Shown piece after piece: positions 8,035 through 15,175 of a stretch of DNA of 22,225 nt. The DNA is from a virus. A program made the translations under genes and the position numbers. Position 1 is the first letter of the stretch; every line of letters starts with the position of its first letter. Below the pieces are notes generated by a model. It was not told the origin of the DNA. It saw nothing but the letters and a program-made list of their open reading frames with translations, and did no database searches. Where the stretch lies: the IMG/VR virus record IMGVR_UViG_3300020377_000039, positions 1-22,225 of that record; one strand, given 5' to 3'.

Positions 8035-11000
8035 ATGTCATTACTTAGGGCCGATAAGATAACCAATAGGTTTAAGAATAGTGGCCCGATCATTGTTGGT
8101 CCTTCCTCCGTAACTGGTGATTTTACGGTATCAGGAATTCTTACAGCATTAGGAATTGGTGTTACTAATGATGTTTTAATTGGTGGTGCTACAACCACAA
8201 AGTTTTTAACAGCTCAAAACTCAGCAAATCTTTTTAATACAACATTAACAGGTGTAACCACTGTTGGTGTAATTACTGGTGGTACATACTTTGGTAATGG
8301 TGTCAATTTAACGGGAATTGTTACATCAATTGCTGCTGGTGCTGGTGTTTTTATCTCTCCGGCTAGTGGTCAAGGAAGAGTAACAATTAATGCAAATAAT
8401 GTAGCAGTTGCTGGTTTTGCAGTCACAGCCGGTGTATCAACTAATCTGAAGGGTGGTGCCTCCGGTGTCATACCATATCAATCTGCCGTCAATACTACAG
8501 CATTTACTGGTGTAGGTAATACTGGAGAAATTCTTTTATCACAAGGAGCTAATACTCCTGTATGGACTTCACTCGCAGCGATTAATGTTTCTTTCGCTTC
8601 AAGTGCTGGTGTATCCACAAACTTAAAAGGTGGATCAGCAGGTAAGCTTCCAATTCAAACTGCACCCGATACCACTGGATTCCTTCCAGTTGGTGTCACA
8701 GGTAATATCCTGTTAGCACAGGGAACTTCAAATCCAATCTATATTGATCCTAAGGCATCTTTGGATGTTCGTAGGGCACGGTTCGCAGGTATTGCTACCA
8801 ATCTACAAAATGGTTTCATCTCCAACGTAACTTCATTAGAAGTTGTTGGTGTCACCACATTAGGTGTAACCACAGCAAAGACGTTAGATGTCACTGGTAT
8901 CACCACCACTGACCTTTTAAATGTTTCTACTGCTGCAACGATTACCAATCTGACCTTATCTACAGGTCCCGGTGTTGCAGTCACAGCCATTCTTGATGAG
9001 GATGACTTGGTATCTAACAGAGCAGATGCTCTGGTAACTCAACAATCAATCAAGGCATATGTTGATAGTCAAGTTACAGCACAAGACCTTGACGGTAATG
9101 CTGATAGTGGAACATTTGTAGTTGATCTTGATAGTCAGGAGTTAGGTGTTCGTGGAACTTCTAACGAAGTCATCACTGTTGGTGCTGGACAAAGTGTTAC
9201 TGTTGGACTTGATACCAACGTAACTATTCCAAACAACCTAACAGTTACTACCAACTCACAAGTTAATGGTATCTCGTCGGTTGGTTCTGCCATTACAATG
9301 TATGGAGCGACTGGTATTGTCAGTGCCACTGCATTCTATGGTGACGGCACAAACCTTACCAACGTTCTTGGAATTGGTAATTCTGTTACTAATATCGTCT
9401 TTGTCAGTCCTGATGGTGATGACACAAAAGATGGTCGTAGAGTATCAACAGCAAAGAGAACTGTTGGTTCTGCACTTACAATTGCCGAAGCAAGTACAGT
9501 TATTAGAATCTCTGCTGGTAACTATTCAGAGAATAACCCACTCATTCTTCCTGAACAGGTAACTATTCTTGGTGATAGTTTGAGAGAAGTATCGCTGTCA
9601 CCACAGAATGCTAATCAAGACTTCATCTATGTTGCTAACGGAAGTTATGTTGAGAATATATCCTTCACCGGAACTTTGAATGAGGGTAAGGCAATCATTG
9701 CATTTAATCCCGATAAACCATCGTTTGTAACACAAGGCCCATACATTAGAAATTGTACTAACTTCATCACTAATAGTATTGGTATGAAGATTGATGGTGC
9801 TAGTGTAATCGGTCCTACAAGGGCGATGAACGTTGATAGTTACACTCAACTGAACCAGGGTGGTATTGGCGTTTCTATCTCTAATGAGGGTTATGCTCAG
9901 TTAGTTTCTATCTTCACCATCTACAACGATCAGAGTATCATTTGTATCAATGGTGGTCAATGTGATCTGACCAACTCCAACTCTTCATTCGGTAGGTTTG
10001 GTCTGGTTGCTGATGGTATCGGTCCCACAAACTTTATCGGTACGATTACGACTGCAACTGCTGCAAATTCAGATGTATTCCCCATTGATTTAAGTACAGA
10101 GACACTTTCAATTGAAAACGCATTGTATGATGCTGCATCAGGTCTTACAACGATTACCACTTATAAGGCTCATGGTTATAATCAGGGTATGAGTGTTAAT
10201 CTTGCAGGTCTTGGTTTCTCCTGCAGATCATATGACCACACTTTTGTAAGTGGTGTTAATAATGCAATCACCGATGGTAATGGTGTAAATTATACCGCAC
10301 AAACCGGAACAACTTATAATCAGGATACTGGAGCATTAGTTCTTGATGTCAATACGACTCATGGATTATCTGCTGCCACAGCATTAACGGCAACAACTGG
10401 TACTGGTTGGATTCCATCCACAGGTATTTTGACTGTTGTTACAACAGCTGCACATGGATTGACAACAAATGATTATGTTAAATTCGCGACAGAATCACTG
10501 ACATTCTCTTGCACACAAGATGGTAATGCTACCAACCATGCATATCCCAGACAAACTGATCCCGTATTTAATAAGTGGATTCAGGTAACTGTAACTAATG
10601 CCACAACATTTACATGTAGTGTTGGTGTCTCAACAACCGGTGATTTTACACACACATTTGTTTCAGCAACTGCAGGTGGAGTTCTGAAGGCTAATGATAC
10701 TGTCACCATTGCTGATAATGGTGTCACATTTACATGTGATAAGGACAACAATACTTCTAATCACTCTTATCCCAGACCTGGTGATCCAGCATCTGGTGCT
10801 ACTCTTGGTATTGAAGCCGTCACATCTGATACATTTACTGTTAATGTTGGTGCATCTAATATCTTTACCTTCCCATCCGGTAACTTTGGTAACATATTCA
10901 CCGTTAGTGAAGTAGTTGGCATCAATACATTTAAGACCTTTGTAGGATTCTCAACTCTGACTCATGTTTATAATAGCGGAGGAAACACCAATACATTTGT

Positions 11001-11679
11001 AACCAGACCTTATGACGGTCAGGTTGTTTATGTTGATAGTATTTTCAATTCGATCAATGGTGTTACGATTACGAACGGTGGAAGTGGTTACACAAGTCCC
11101 CCTGCAATTACATTCTCTGATCCAAGTGAATCATGGGGCATCAGGGCAACTGCAAACGCAGTATTGACGAATGGTGTAGTAACATCAGTGGATATGATTT
11201 CTAATGGTAGAGGATACACTGGATCACCCACTGTGACTATCGCTGGTGCAGCTTCAGGCACCCCCAATCTCTTACCTACATACTATGTGGTCAGTAGTGC
11301 AACTCCGATTGTCGGTGGTATCTCTACTGTTACCTTTACTGAAAGGGTACCCTACGCAGTCGGTGTTGGATCAACAGTTCCATTCTTCAAACAGAGTAGA
11401 GTTCTTGCTTCAAGTCACGCCTTTGAATATATTGGATCTGGTAATACATTCCCTGATGCACTCCCTGCTCGTGGTGGTGTAGCAATCCCAGAAAATGAAA
11501 TTGTGAATAAGAATGGGGGTTTGGTTATCTTCACTTCTACCGATCAAGCAGGTAACTTTAAAATTGGTGATGGTGTTGTTATTAATCAGTTAGAAGGTTC
11601 TATTTCTGGAGACGCATACAACAGAAGTTTGTTTGCAAACATCACACCTTACATTCTCGCACTAGGAGGGGGAGACTAA
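8035..11679 (+). CDS. Giant tail-fibre-like structural protein with beta-helix (1214 aa)
   Basis: Begins MSLLRADKITNRFKNSGPII, an N-terminal pattern shared with three smaller fibre genes downstream, probably an attachment segment. Two repeats starting GVSTNLKGG lie at residues 133 and 192. Residues 453 to about 675 form a beta-helix-like domain (NIVFVSPDGDDTKDG ... CDLTNSNSSFGRFGLVADG). Two copies of a C-x2-D-x-N-x-(T/S)-NH-x-YPR-x2-DP motif follow (Cys826 and Cys901), then GGSGYTSPPAITF and GRGYTGSPTVTI repeats. Residues 1128-1214 (HAFEYIGSGNTFPDALP ... GNFKIGD) match the end of the 1631-aa protein. It is therefore a relative of that protein joined to a fibre-type N-terminus. Predicted to be a virion appendage. 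The stop lies 3 bases before the next ATG, and the last codons carry that gene's Shine-Dalgarno. Confidence 0.85.
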   Translation: MSLLRADKITNRFKNSGPIIVGPSSVTGDFTVSGILTALGIGVTNDVLIGGATTTKFLTAQNSANLFNTTLTGVTTVGVITGGTYFGNGVNLTGIVTSIAAGAGVFISPASGQGRVTINANNVAVAGFAVTAGVSTNLKGGASGVIPYQSAVNTTAFTGVGNTGEILLSQGANTPVWTSLAAINVSFASSAGVSTNLKGGSAGKLPIQTAPDTTGFLPVGVTGNILLAQGTSNPIYIDPKASLDVRRARFAGIATNLQNGFISNVTSLEVVGVTTLGVTTAKTLDVTGITTTDLLNVSTAATITNLTLSTGPGVAVTAILDEDDLVSNRADALVTQQSIKAYVDSQVTAQDLDGNADSGTFVVDLDSQELGVRGTSNEVITVGAGQSVTVGLDTNVTIPNNLTVTTNSQVNGISSVGSAITMYGATGIVSATAFYGDGTNLTNVLGIGNSVTNIVFVSPDGDDTKDGRRVSTAKRTVGSALTIAEASTVIRISAGNYSENNPLILPEQVTILGDSLREVSLSPQNANQDFIYVANGSYVENISFTGTLNEGKAIIAFNPDKPSFVTQGPYIRNCTNFITNSIGMKIDGASVIGPTRAMNVDSYTQLNQGGIGVSISNEGYAQLVSIFTIYNDQSIICINGGQCDLTNSNSSFGRFGLVADGIGPTNFIGTITTATAANSDVFPIDLSTETLSIENALYDAASGLTTITTYKAHGYNQGMSVNLAGLGFSCRSYDHTFVSGVNNAITDGNGVNYTAQTGTTYNQDTGALVLDVNTTHGLSAATALTATTGTGWIPSTGILTVVTTAAHGLTTNDYVKFATESLTFSCTQDGNATNHAYPRQTDPVFNKWIQVTVTNATTFTCSVGVSTTGDFTHTFVSATAGGVLKANDTVTIADNGVTFTCDKDNNTSNHSYPRPGDPASGATLGIEAVTSDTFTVNVGASNIFTFPSGNFGNIFTVSEVVGINTFKTFVGFSTLTHVYNSGGNTNTFVTRPYDGQVVYVDSIFNSINGVTITNGGSGYTSPPAITFSDPSESWGIRATANAVLTNGVVTSVDMISNGRGYTGSPTVTIAGAASGTPNLLPTYYVVSSATPIVGGISTVTFTERVPYAVGVGSTVPFFKQSRVLASSHAFEYIGSGNTFPDALPARGGVAIPENEIVNKNGGLVIFTSTDQAGNFKIGDGVVINQLEGSISGDAYNRSLFANITPYILALGGGD
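8428..8754 (+). repeat. Two tandem GVSTNLKGG repeats
   Basis: Copies are offset by 177 bp (59 residues): GVSTNLKGGASGVIPYQSA and GVSTNLKGGSAGKLPIQTA, each followed by a TTxF...G(E/N)ILL(S/A)QG line. This GGxxGxxPYQ type of repeat recurs in large marine phage fibres. Confidence 0.75.
10477..10863 (+). repeat. Two diverged Cys/His-containing repeats in the 1214-aa protein
   Basis: Copy 1 runs from residue 815 (Cys826, NHAYPRQTDP) and copy 2 from residue 890 (Cys901, NHSYPRPGDP), 75 residues apart. Each ends in a TFT(C/V)xVG line. The conserved Cys, Asp, His and Tyr-Pro-Arg suggest a structural or metal role. Confidence 0.7.
11664..11669 (+). promoter_or_regulatory. Strong Shine-Dalgarno for the 114-aa gene
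   Basis: AGGAGG, inside the last codons of the 1214-aa gene (encoding LGGGD) and 13 bases before the ATG at 11683. It fixes this start. This gene has no late promoter of its own. Confidence 0.7.
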
Positions 11680-11682
11680 AAA

Positions 11683-12027
11683 ATGCCACTAGCTTTAAAC
11701 AATTATCAAACTATTACGGGTGTTGTAGGAACTAATACAGTCGGTATCTACACAGCACCAACTGGGTACAGTGCTATTGTTCTATTGGCACAAGCCACCA
11801 ACATTGGAAGTAATACACAGACAATTAATTTTTTACACGAAAGAACAGTCGCAGGTGTTGCAGTAACTACAGAAATTCTTTTGGGATTTCCTGTTCCTGC
11901 GAATGATGCTGCAAATCTTCTTGCAGGAAAACTTGTTCTTGAAACTGGTGACTCACTTAAAATAGGATCAAGTAGTAATACTGATGTGAAATTTATTTCA
12001 TCTGTTTTAGAGACACTTAATCAGTAA
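11683..12027 (+). CDS. Small structural protein, paralogue of the 175-aa protein (114 aa)
   Basis: The sequence begins MPLALNNYQTITGVVGTN and contains TAPTGYSAIVLLAQATNIGS, PVPANDAANLLAGKLVLETGD and a final SVLETLNQ. A compact all-beta domain is likely. It aligns by eye with the last 90 or so residues of the protein at 13976: an AN-x-(T/G) strand, PxP, a Leu-rich strand with a Lys, then a final short strand. No signal peptide or membrane segment is seen. It is in operon with the 1214-aa gene (3-base gap) and read from a strong Shine-Dalgarno. I know related small proteins in T4-like marine phages only as structural or hypothetical. A connector or cap between fibre and particle is a guess. Confidence 0.75.
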   Translation: MPLALNNYQTITGVVGTNTVGIYTAPTGYSAIVLLAQATNIGSNTQTINFLHERTVAGVAVTTEILLGFPVPANDAANLLAGKLVLETGDSLKIGSSSNTDVKFISSVLETLNQ

Positions 12028-12033
12028 TAAACA

Positions 12034-13950
12034 ATGGCAAGATTCGCTAGCAACGACCGTATAAATCTAAAAGTTGGTGTAAGTTCACATAGCGAACAAC
12101 TTACATCACTGGAAGTAGTTGGTCGTGTTGGTATAAACTCTACCACATCAGAGAATGCACTAGACATTGTTGGTAATGCCAATGTAGATGGGAATATAAG
12201 TGTATCTGGGTTGTCAACCTTTACTGGTATTGTTACCACTGGTGGTGACCTGTATGTTGGCGGTGACCTATATGTAAAAGATGATTTAGTATATGACGAA
12301 GTAACGGGTAGAAATATTAATATCAGTGGTGTAGCAACCATTGGTCAAACACTAGATGTCAATGGTAATCTAGATGTAGATGGTCACACAGAACTTGATA
12401 ATTTAAATGTAACTGGTGTTTCTACATTTACAGGTTCTATACATCTTCCTGATAGTTCTGGAGATGCCGTTGGTAGAATATTATTTGGTGATGGTGATGA
12501 TTTAAAAATCTATCATGACGGCAATTCTTATATAGAGAACACTAATGCAGCATCAAATCTTTTCATAAACAGTGCTCTAGGATTACAACTTAGAGTAAAC
12601 AGTAGTGAAGCAGCACTTGCGGCGACAGCTAATGGTACGGTTGAAATTTACCATGATGGTGTTGAAAAACTTGAAACCACTGGTTTTGGTGTTACTGTCT
12701 TTGGAACTACACAAACTCAACAGTTAAATGTAACCGGTGTTTCTACATTTGCTGGTAATATAAACGCAAATGGAAATCTTGTTGGTGATAACTCCACAAA
12801 TATTTCTGGTATCAACTCTGTTACTGCAGTAACATACTTTGGTGATGGTTCACAACTTACCGGTTCTGGTGGTGGTACCCTTATTCAAGGTATCTCTATC
12901 GAAGAAGAGGGGACGAATGTTGGCACAGCTGGGTCAATCAAAACCATCAACTTCAAAGGTGCAAAGGTAACTGCTGCTTCAGTTAATGCCACTAAAGTTG
13001 ATGTTACAGTTAATACTGGTCTTAATACAGCAGGAACATCTGGTTTCAATAATCTATTTGTAACTGGTGTATCTACATTTGCAGGTAATATCAACGCGAA
13101 TGGAAATGTTATTGGTGATAGTGCTACAAATATTTCTGGTATTAATTCAGTAACTGCAACAACATTCTTTGGTGATGGTTCTAATCTTTCTAACACTGGT
13201 GCAGTTTTAAGTGCCGCATCTGGAATTCAAAGACTGGTTGCTACTAGTCTAACTACGGGTGTTCTGACCGCTGCTGGAACTGACGCGGACTTGACATTTA
13301 ATGCAACAACTAACCTATTAAGTGCTGGTAAATTATCGATTGCAGGTATTTCTACATTAGCTGATGTTAATTCATCTGGTGTCATCACGGCAACAAGCTT
13401 TAGTGGAAGTGGTACAAATTTGTCAGGCATTGTTACTTCGCTAATAGCAGGGGCCAATATTTCGATAAGTGGTGCTACCGGCCAAGTCACTATCGCTGGT
13501 CTTGCCAATACTGCTAATGTAACAGCCAATACCTTGACTGTATCAGGGTTCTCAACATTTGCAAGTGCGTCTTTTAGTGGTAATGTTTCAATTGCAGGAA
13601 CACTTACTTATGAAGATGTCACCAATATTGATTCTGTTGGTGTCATCACTGCAAGAGCTGGAATTAGAATCGGAACAGGTGGTACAGTCGGACCTGTAGG
13701 ATCTGGTATTGTAACATACTTTGGTGATGGTTCACAACTAAGTGGAGTTCAAGGTGGTAAATGGGAAGAAACTGATGTAGGTATCAATACATCTTCAAAT
13801 GTTGGTATCGGTACTACAAATCCCATTCACAAACTAGAAGTTATTGGTGACACTAACCTAACTGGTAATCTAAATGTAACAGGAATTACTACCATAAATG
13901 GAAATAGTGTTCCATCCATCGGAATGGTAATTGCCCTCAGTGGTTTCTAA
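12034..13950 (+). CDS. Tail fibre protein, mosaic of shared modules (638 aa)
   Basis: Begins MARFASNDRINLKVGVSS and is built of GVSTFTG-type beta repeats. Residues about 147-225 hold the GDGDDLKIYHDG ... EIYHDGVEKLETTG module common in marine phage fibres. Two copies of a VTGVSTFAGNINANGN block lie exactly 330 bp apart. Residues 517-544 are the shared NVSIAGTLTYEDVT module, followed by GTGGTVGPVGSGIVTYFGDG, whose DNA is nearly identical to part of the 258-aa gene. A VGIGTTNP motif lies near the end. The last residues, VPSIGMVIALSGF, look like the first strand of a collar domain that is then missing. It starts 6 bases after the 114-aa gene with no own promoter or clear Shine-Dalgarno, so it is probably coupled to that gene. 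Predicted fibre shaft protein. Confidence 0.85.
   Translation: MARFASNDRINLKVGVSSHSEQLTSLEVVGRVGINSTTSENALDIVGNANVDGNISVSGLSTFTGIVTTGGDLYVGGDLYVKDDLVYDEVTGRNINISGVATIGQTLDVNGNLDVDGHTELDNLNVTGVSTFTGSIHLPDSSGDAVGRILFGDGDDLKIYHDGNSYIENTNAASNLFINSALGLQLRVNSSEAALAATANGTVEIYHDGVEKLETTGFGVTVFGTTQTQQLNVTGVSTFAGNINANGNLVGDNSTNISGINSVTAVTYFGDGSQLTGSGGGTLIQGISIEEEGTNVGTAGSIKTINFKGAKVTAASVNATKVDVTVNTGLNTAGTSGFNNLFVTGVSTFAGNINANGNVIGDSATNISGINSVTATTFFGDGSNLSNTGAVLSAASGIQRLVATSLTTGVLTAAGTDADLTFNATTNLLSAGKLSIAGISTLADVNSSGVITATSFSGSGTNLSGIVTSLIAGANISISGATGQVTIAGLANTANVTANTLTVSGFSTFASASFSGNVSIAGTLTYEDVTNIDSVGVITARAGIRIGTGGTVGPVGSGIVTYFGDGSQLSGVQGGKWEETDVGINTSSNVGIGTTNPIHKLEVIGDTNLTGNLNVTGITTINGNSVPSIGMVIALSGF
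12727..12864 (+). repeat. Internal repeat of the 638-aa fibre, copy 1
   Basis: Encodes LNVTGVSTFAGNINANGN through YFGDGSQLTG. It pairs with 13057-13194 at an exact 330-bp offset, with clear DNA similarity. Confidence 0.8.
12829..12857 (+). repeat. 29-bp exact repeat, shared with 13711-13739
   Basis: Encodes the TYFGDGSQL segment. It is identical in sequence to 13711-13739 in the same gene and nearly identical to 18971-18999 in the 258-aa gene. Confidence 0.75.
13057..13194 (+). repeat. Internal repeat of the 638-aa fibre, copy 2
   Basis: Encodes LFVTGVSTFAGNINANGN through FFGDGSNLSN. It differs from copy 1 mostly at synonymous or conservative positions. Confidence 0.8.
13582..13665 (+). repeat. 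Shared 28-residue fibre module, copy 1
   Basis: Encodes NVSIAGTLTYEDVTNIDSVG and on to ARAGI (residues 517-544 of the 638-aa protein). The other copies are at 15314, 17328 and 18842. Confidence 0.85.
13681..13740 (+). repeat. 60-bp cassette shared with 18941-19000
   Basis: 57 of 60 bases match 18941-19000, with an uninterrupted run of about 35 bases at the left. Encodes GGTVGPVGSGIVTYFGDGSQ. The two copies are 5.3 kb apart, in different genes. Confidence 0.85.
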
Positions 13951-13956
13951 TAAATA
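13949..13956 (+). promoter_or_regulatory. Late promoter overlapping the 638-aa stop codon
   Basis: AATAAATA begins inside the TAA stop (13948-13950). It is followed by ACTAAAAAGTA and then the ATG at 13976, 27 bp from octamer start. No Shine-Dalgarno is seen. Confidence 0.75.
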
Positions 13957-13975
13957 ACTAAAAAGTACTAATACA

Positions 13976-14503
13976 ATGGCGGAGTCATTTACAAATTCAC
14001 TGACAAGGGCTGCGGGTATTGTAACCTCAAGTAATTCAGGGTCTATTGGTATTACCACTTCCCTCATTACCGGAATCTCAACCAATGGGGTTTCAGTTGG
14101 TGATATGGTAAAAACAACATTCTTTAGGGGTGGGTCAAAAGTTTCTGTGATTGGAGTAGGTCAAGTAAATCTTGACAGAACATCTACCAATACCACTACA
14201 AAGACTGGTCAAACTGTTACATTTATGGGTAAGACCACTGCTTTTACAGCAACCGAAAAATCAATCTTGGTTGGTGGAACTTTCGCAAATCTGACTGATA
14301 ATACGATTAATGTGAATGTAGAGGTTGGAATCGGAAATACTTTTGCTCTTATCGCAAACAATATTCCTATCCCTCAAGGTAGTTCGTTCGTTATCAGTGA
14401 CGCTGGTAAAACAATCTTAAGACCGAATGAAGTAATTAATTTGTATTGTGATACAGCCACATCTGTGGATTCTAGTTTGAGTATTCTTAGTGGGGTTCAA
14501 TAA
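13976..14503 (+). CDS. Structural protein, paralogue of the 114-aa protein (175 aa)
   Basis: Begins MAESFTNSLTRAAGIVTSSN. The first 80 or so residues are a separate small domain with GDMVKTTFFRGGSKV, a pattern of a surface-exposed loop domain. The remainder (TAFTATEKSILVGGTFANLT, IPIPQGSSFVISDAGKTIL, LSILSGVQ) resembles the whole 114-aa protein at 11683. The two may be alternative adaptors for different fibres, but that is inference. It is transcribed from a late promoter that overlaps the upstream stop. Its TAA shares one base with the next ATG (TAATG), which implies translational coupling. From memory, similar proteins are common hypotheticals in marine T4-like phages. Confidence 0.75.
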   Translation: MAESFTNSLTRAAGIVTSSNSGSIGITTSLITGISTNGVSVGDMVKTTFFRGGSKVSVIGVGQVNLDRTSTNTTTKTGQTVTFMGKTTAFTATEKSILVGGTFANLTDNTINVNVEVGIGNTFALIANNIPIPQGSSFVISDAGKTILRPNEVINLYCDTATSVDSSLSILSGVQ

Positions 14504-15150
14504 TGGGTCTTGGTAATAACGGATATATTGGAAGATCTCCTGGAGATTCTTCTGTAATTGTAAGAAGACAGGTATATCAACCAACCGGTGTTCAAACTTC
14601 ATTTACATTTGAATCTGGTTATGACAACAATTTCTTTGATGTCTTTATTAATGGTGCGAAGCAGATTAAGTCCATTGACTTCACTGCGGTAGATAATACA
14701 ACATTCTCTTTAACATCACCAGCACAAAATGGTGATGTTATTGAGGCTGTCGCTTATAAAGCTTTCAATGCCACAAATAGTGGTGTGGGTATTCAATCTG
14801 CCGGGGTACGGATTGGTGAACCTTCAACTCTAAATTTTATTGGTGCAGGAAATACATTTAAAGTTAGGGAAGCTGGTGAGGTTATTGATATCTCCATTCA
14901 AGGTGGTGGAGGAGGTGGTGGTGTTGGAACTGCCATTAATTATGAAAACGGAGATTCAAGCCCATTTAGTTTCATTAATGCAACAGCATTCGTAAATCAA
15001 AATATTGTTTTAGATACAACAACTGCTGGTGCAGATAATTCATACGTTGTCGTCCAGGAACCCCGACTGATTGTTTCAGTTGGTGCTGCCGTTACTGTGG
15101 GACTTGGAAAAACTATGGTAACTGATCTATATCAACTTGGTGATCTCTAA
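14503..15150 (+). CDS. Fibre-associated protein with FDVFINGAKQ domain (215 aa)
   Basis: Begins MGLGNNGYIGRSPGDSSVI. Residues about 25-90 hold QPTGVQTSFTF, FFDVFINGAKQI and NGDVIEAVAYKAFN, a small beta domain widespread in phage fibre and baseplate proteins (from memory; binding partner unknown). A stretch of seven glycines lies at residues 134-140, probably a hinge. The C-terminal part (NYENGDSSPFSFINATAF ... VTDLYQLGDL) is a second beta domain. The start overlaps the preceding stop by one base. A weak GGGG upstream is the only possible ribosome site, so re-initiation is likely. The next late promoter overlaps its stop. Confidence 0.75.
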   Translation: MGLGNNGYIGRSPGDSSVIVRRQVYQPTGVQTSFTFESGYDNNFFDVFINGAKQIKSIDFTAVDNTTFSLTSPAQNGDVIEAVAYKAFNATNSGVGIQSAGVRIGEPSTLNFIGAGNTFKVREAGEVIDISIQGGGGGGGVGTAINYENGDSSPFSFINATAFVNQNIVLDTTTAGADNSYVVVQEPRLIVSVGAAVTVGLGKTMVTDLYQLGDL

Positions 15151-15156
15151 TAAATA
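15149..15156 (+). promoter_or_regulatory. Late promoter overlapping the 215-aa stop codon
   Basis: AATAAATA starts within the TAA at 15148-15150. It is followed by CAACTAAAAGAT and the ATG at 15176, 27 bp from octamer start. Confidence 0.75.
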
Positions 15157-15175
15157 CAACTAAAAGATATAAGTA

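Noticed and set aside
8428-8754. CRISPR-like array
   Set aside because: The repeats are in-frame coding duplications of diverged sequence without uniform repeat and spacer lengths.
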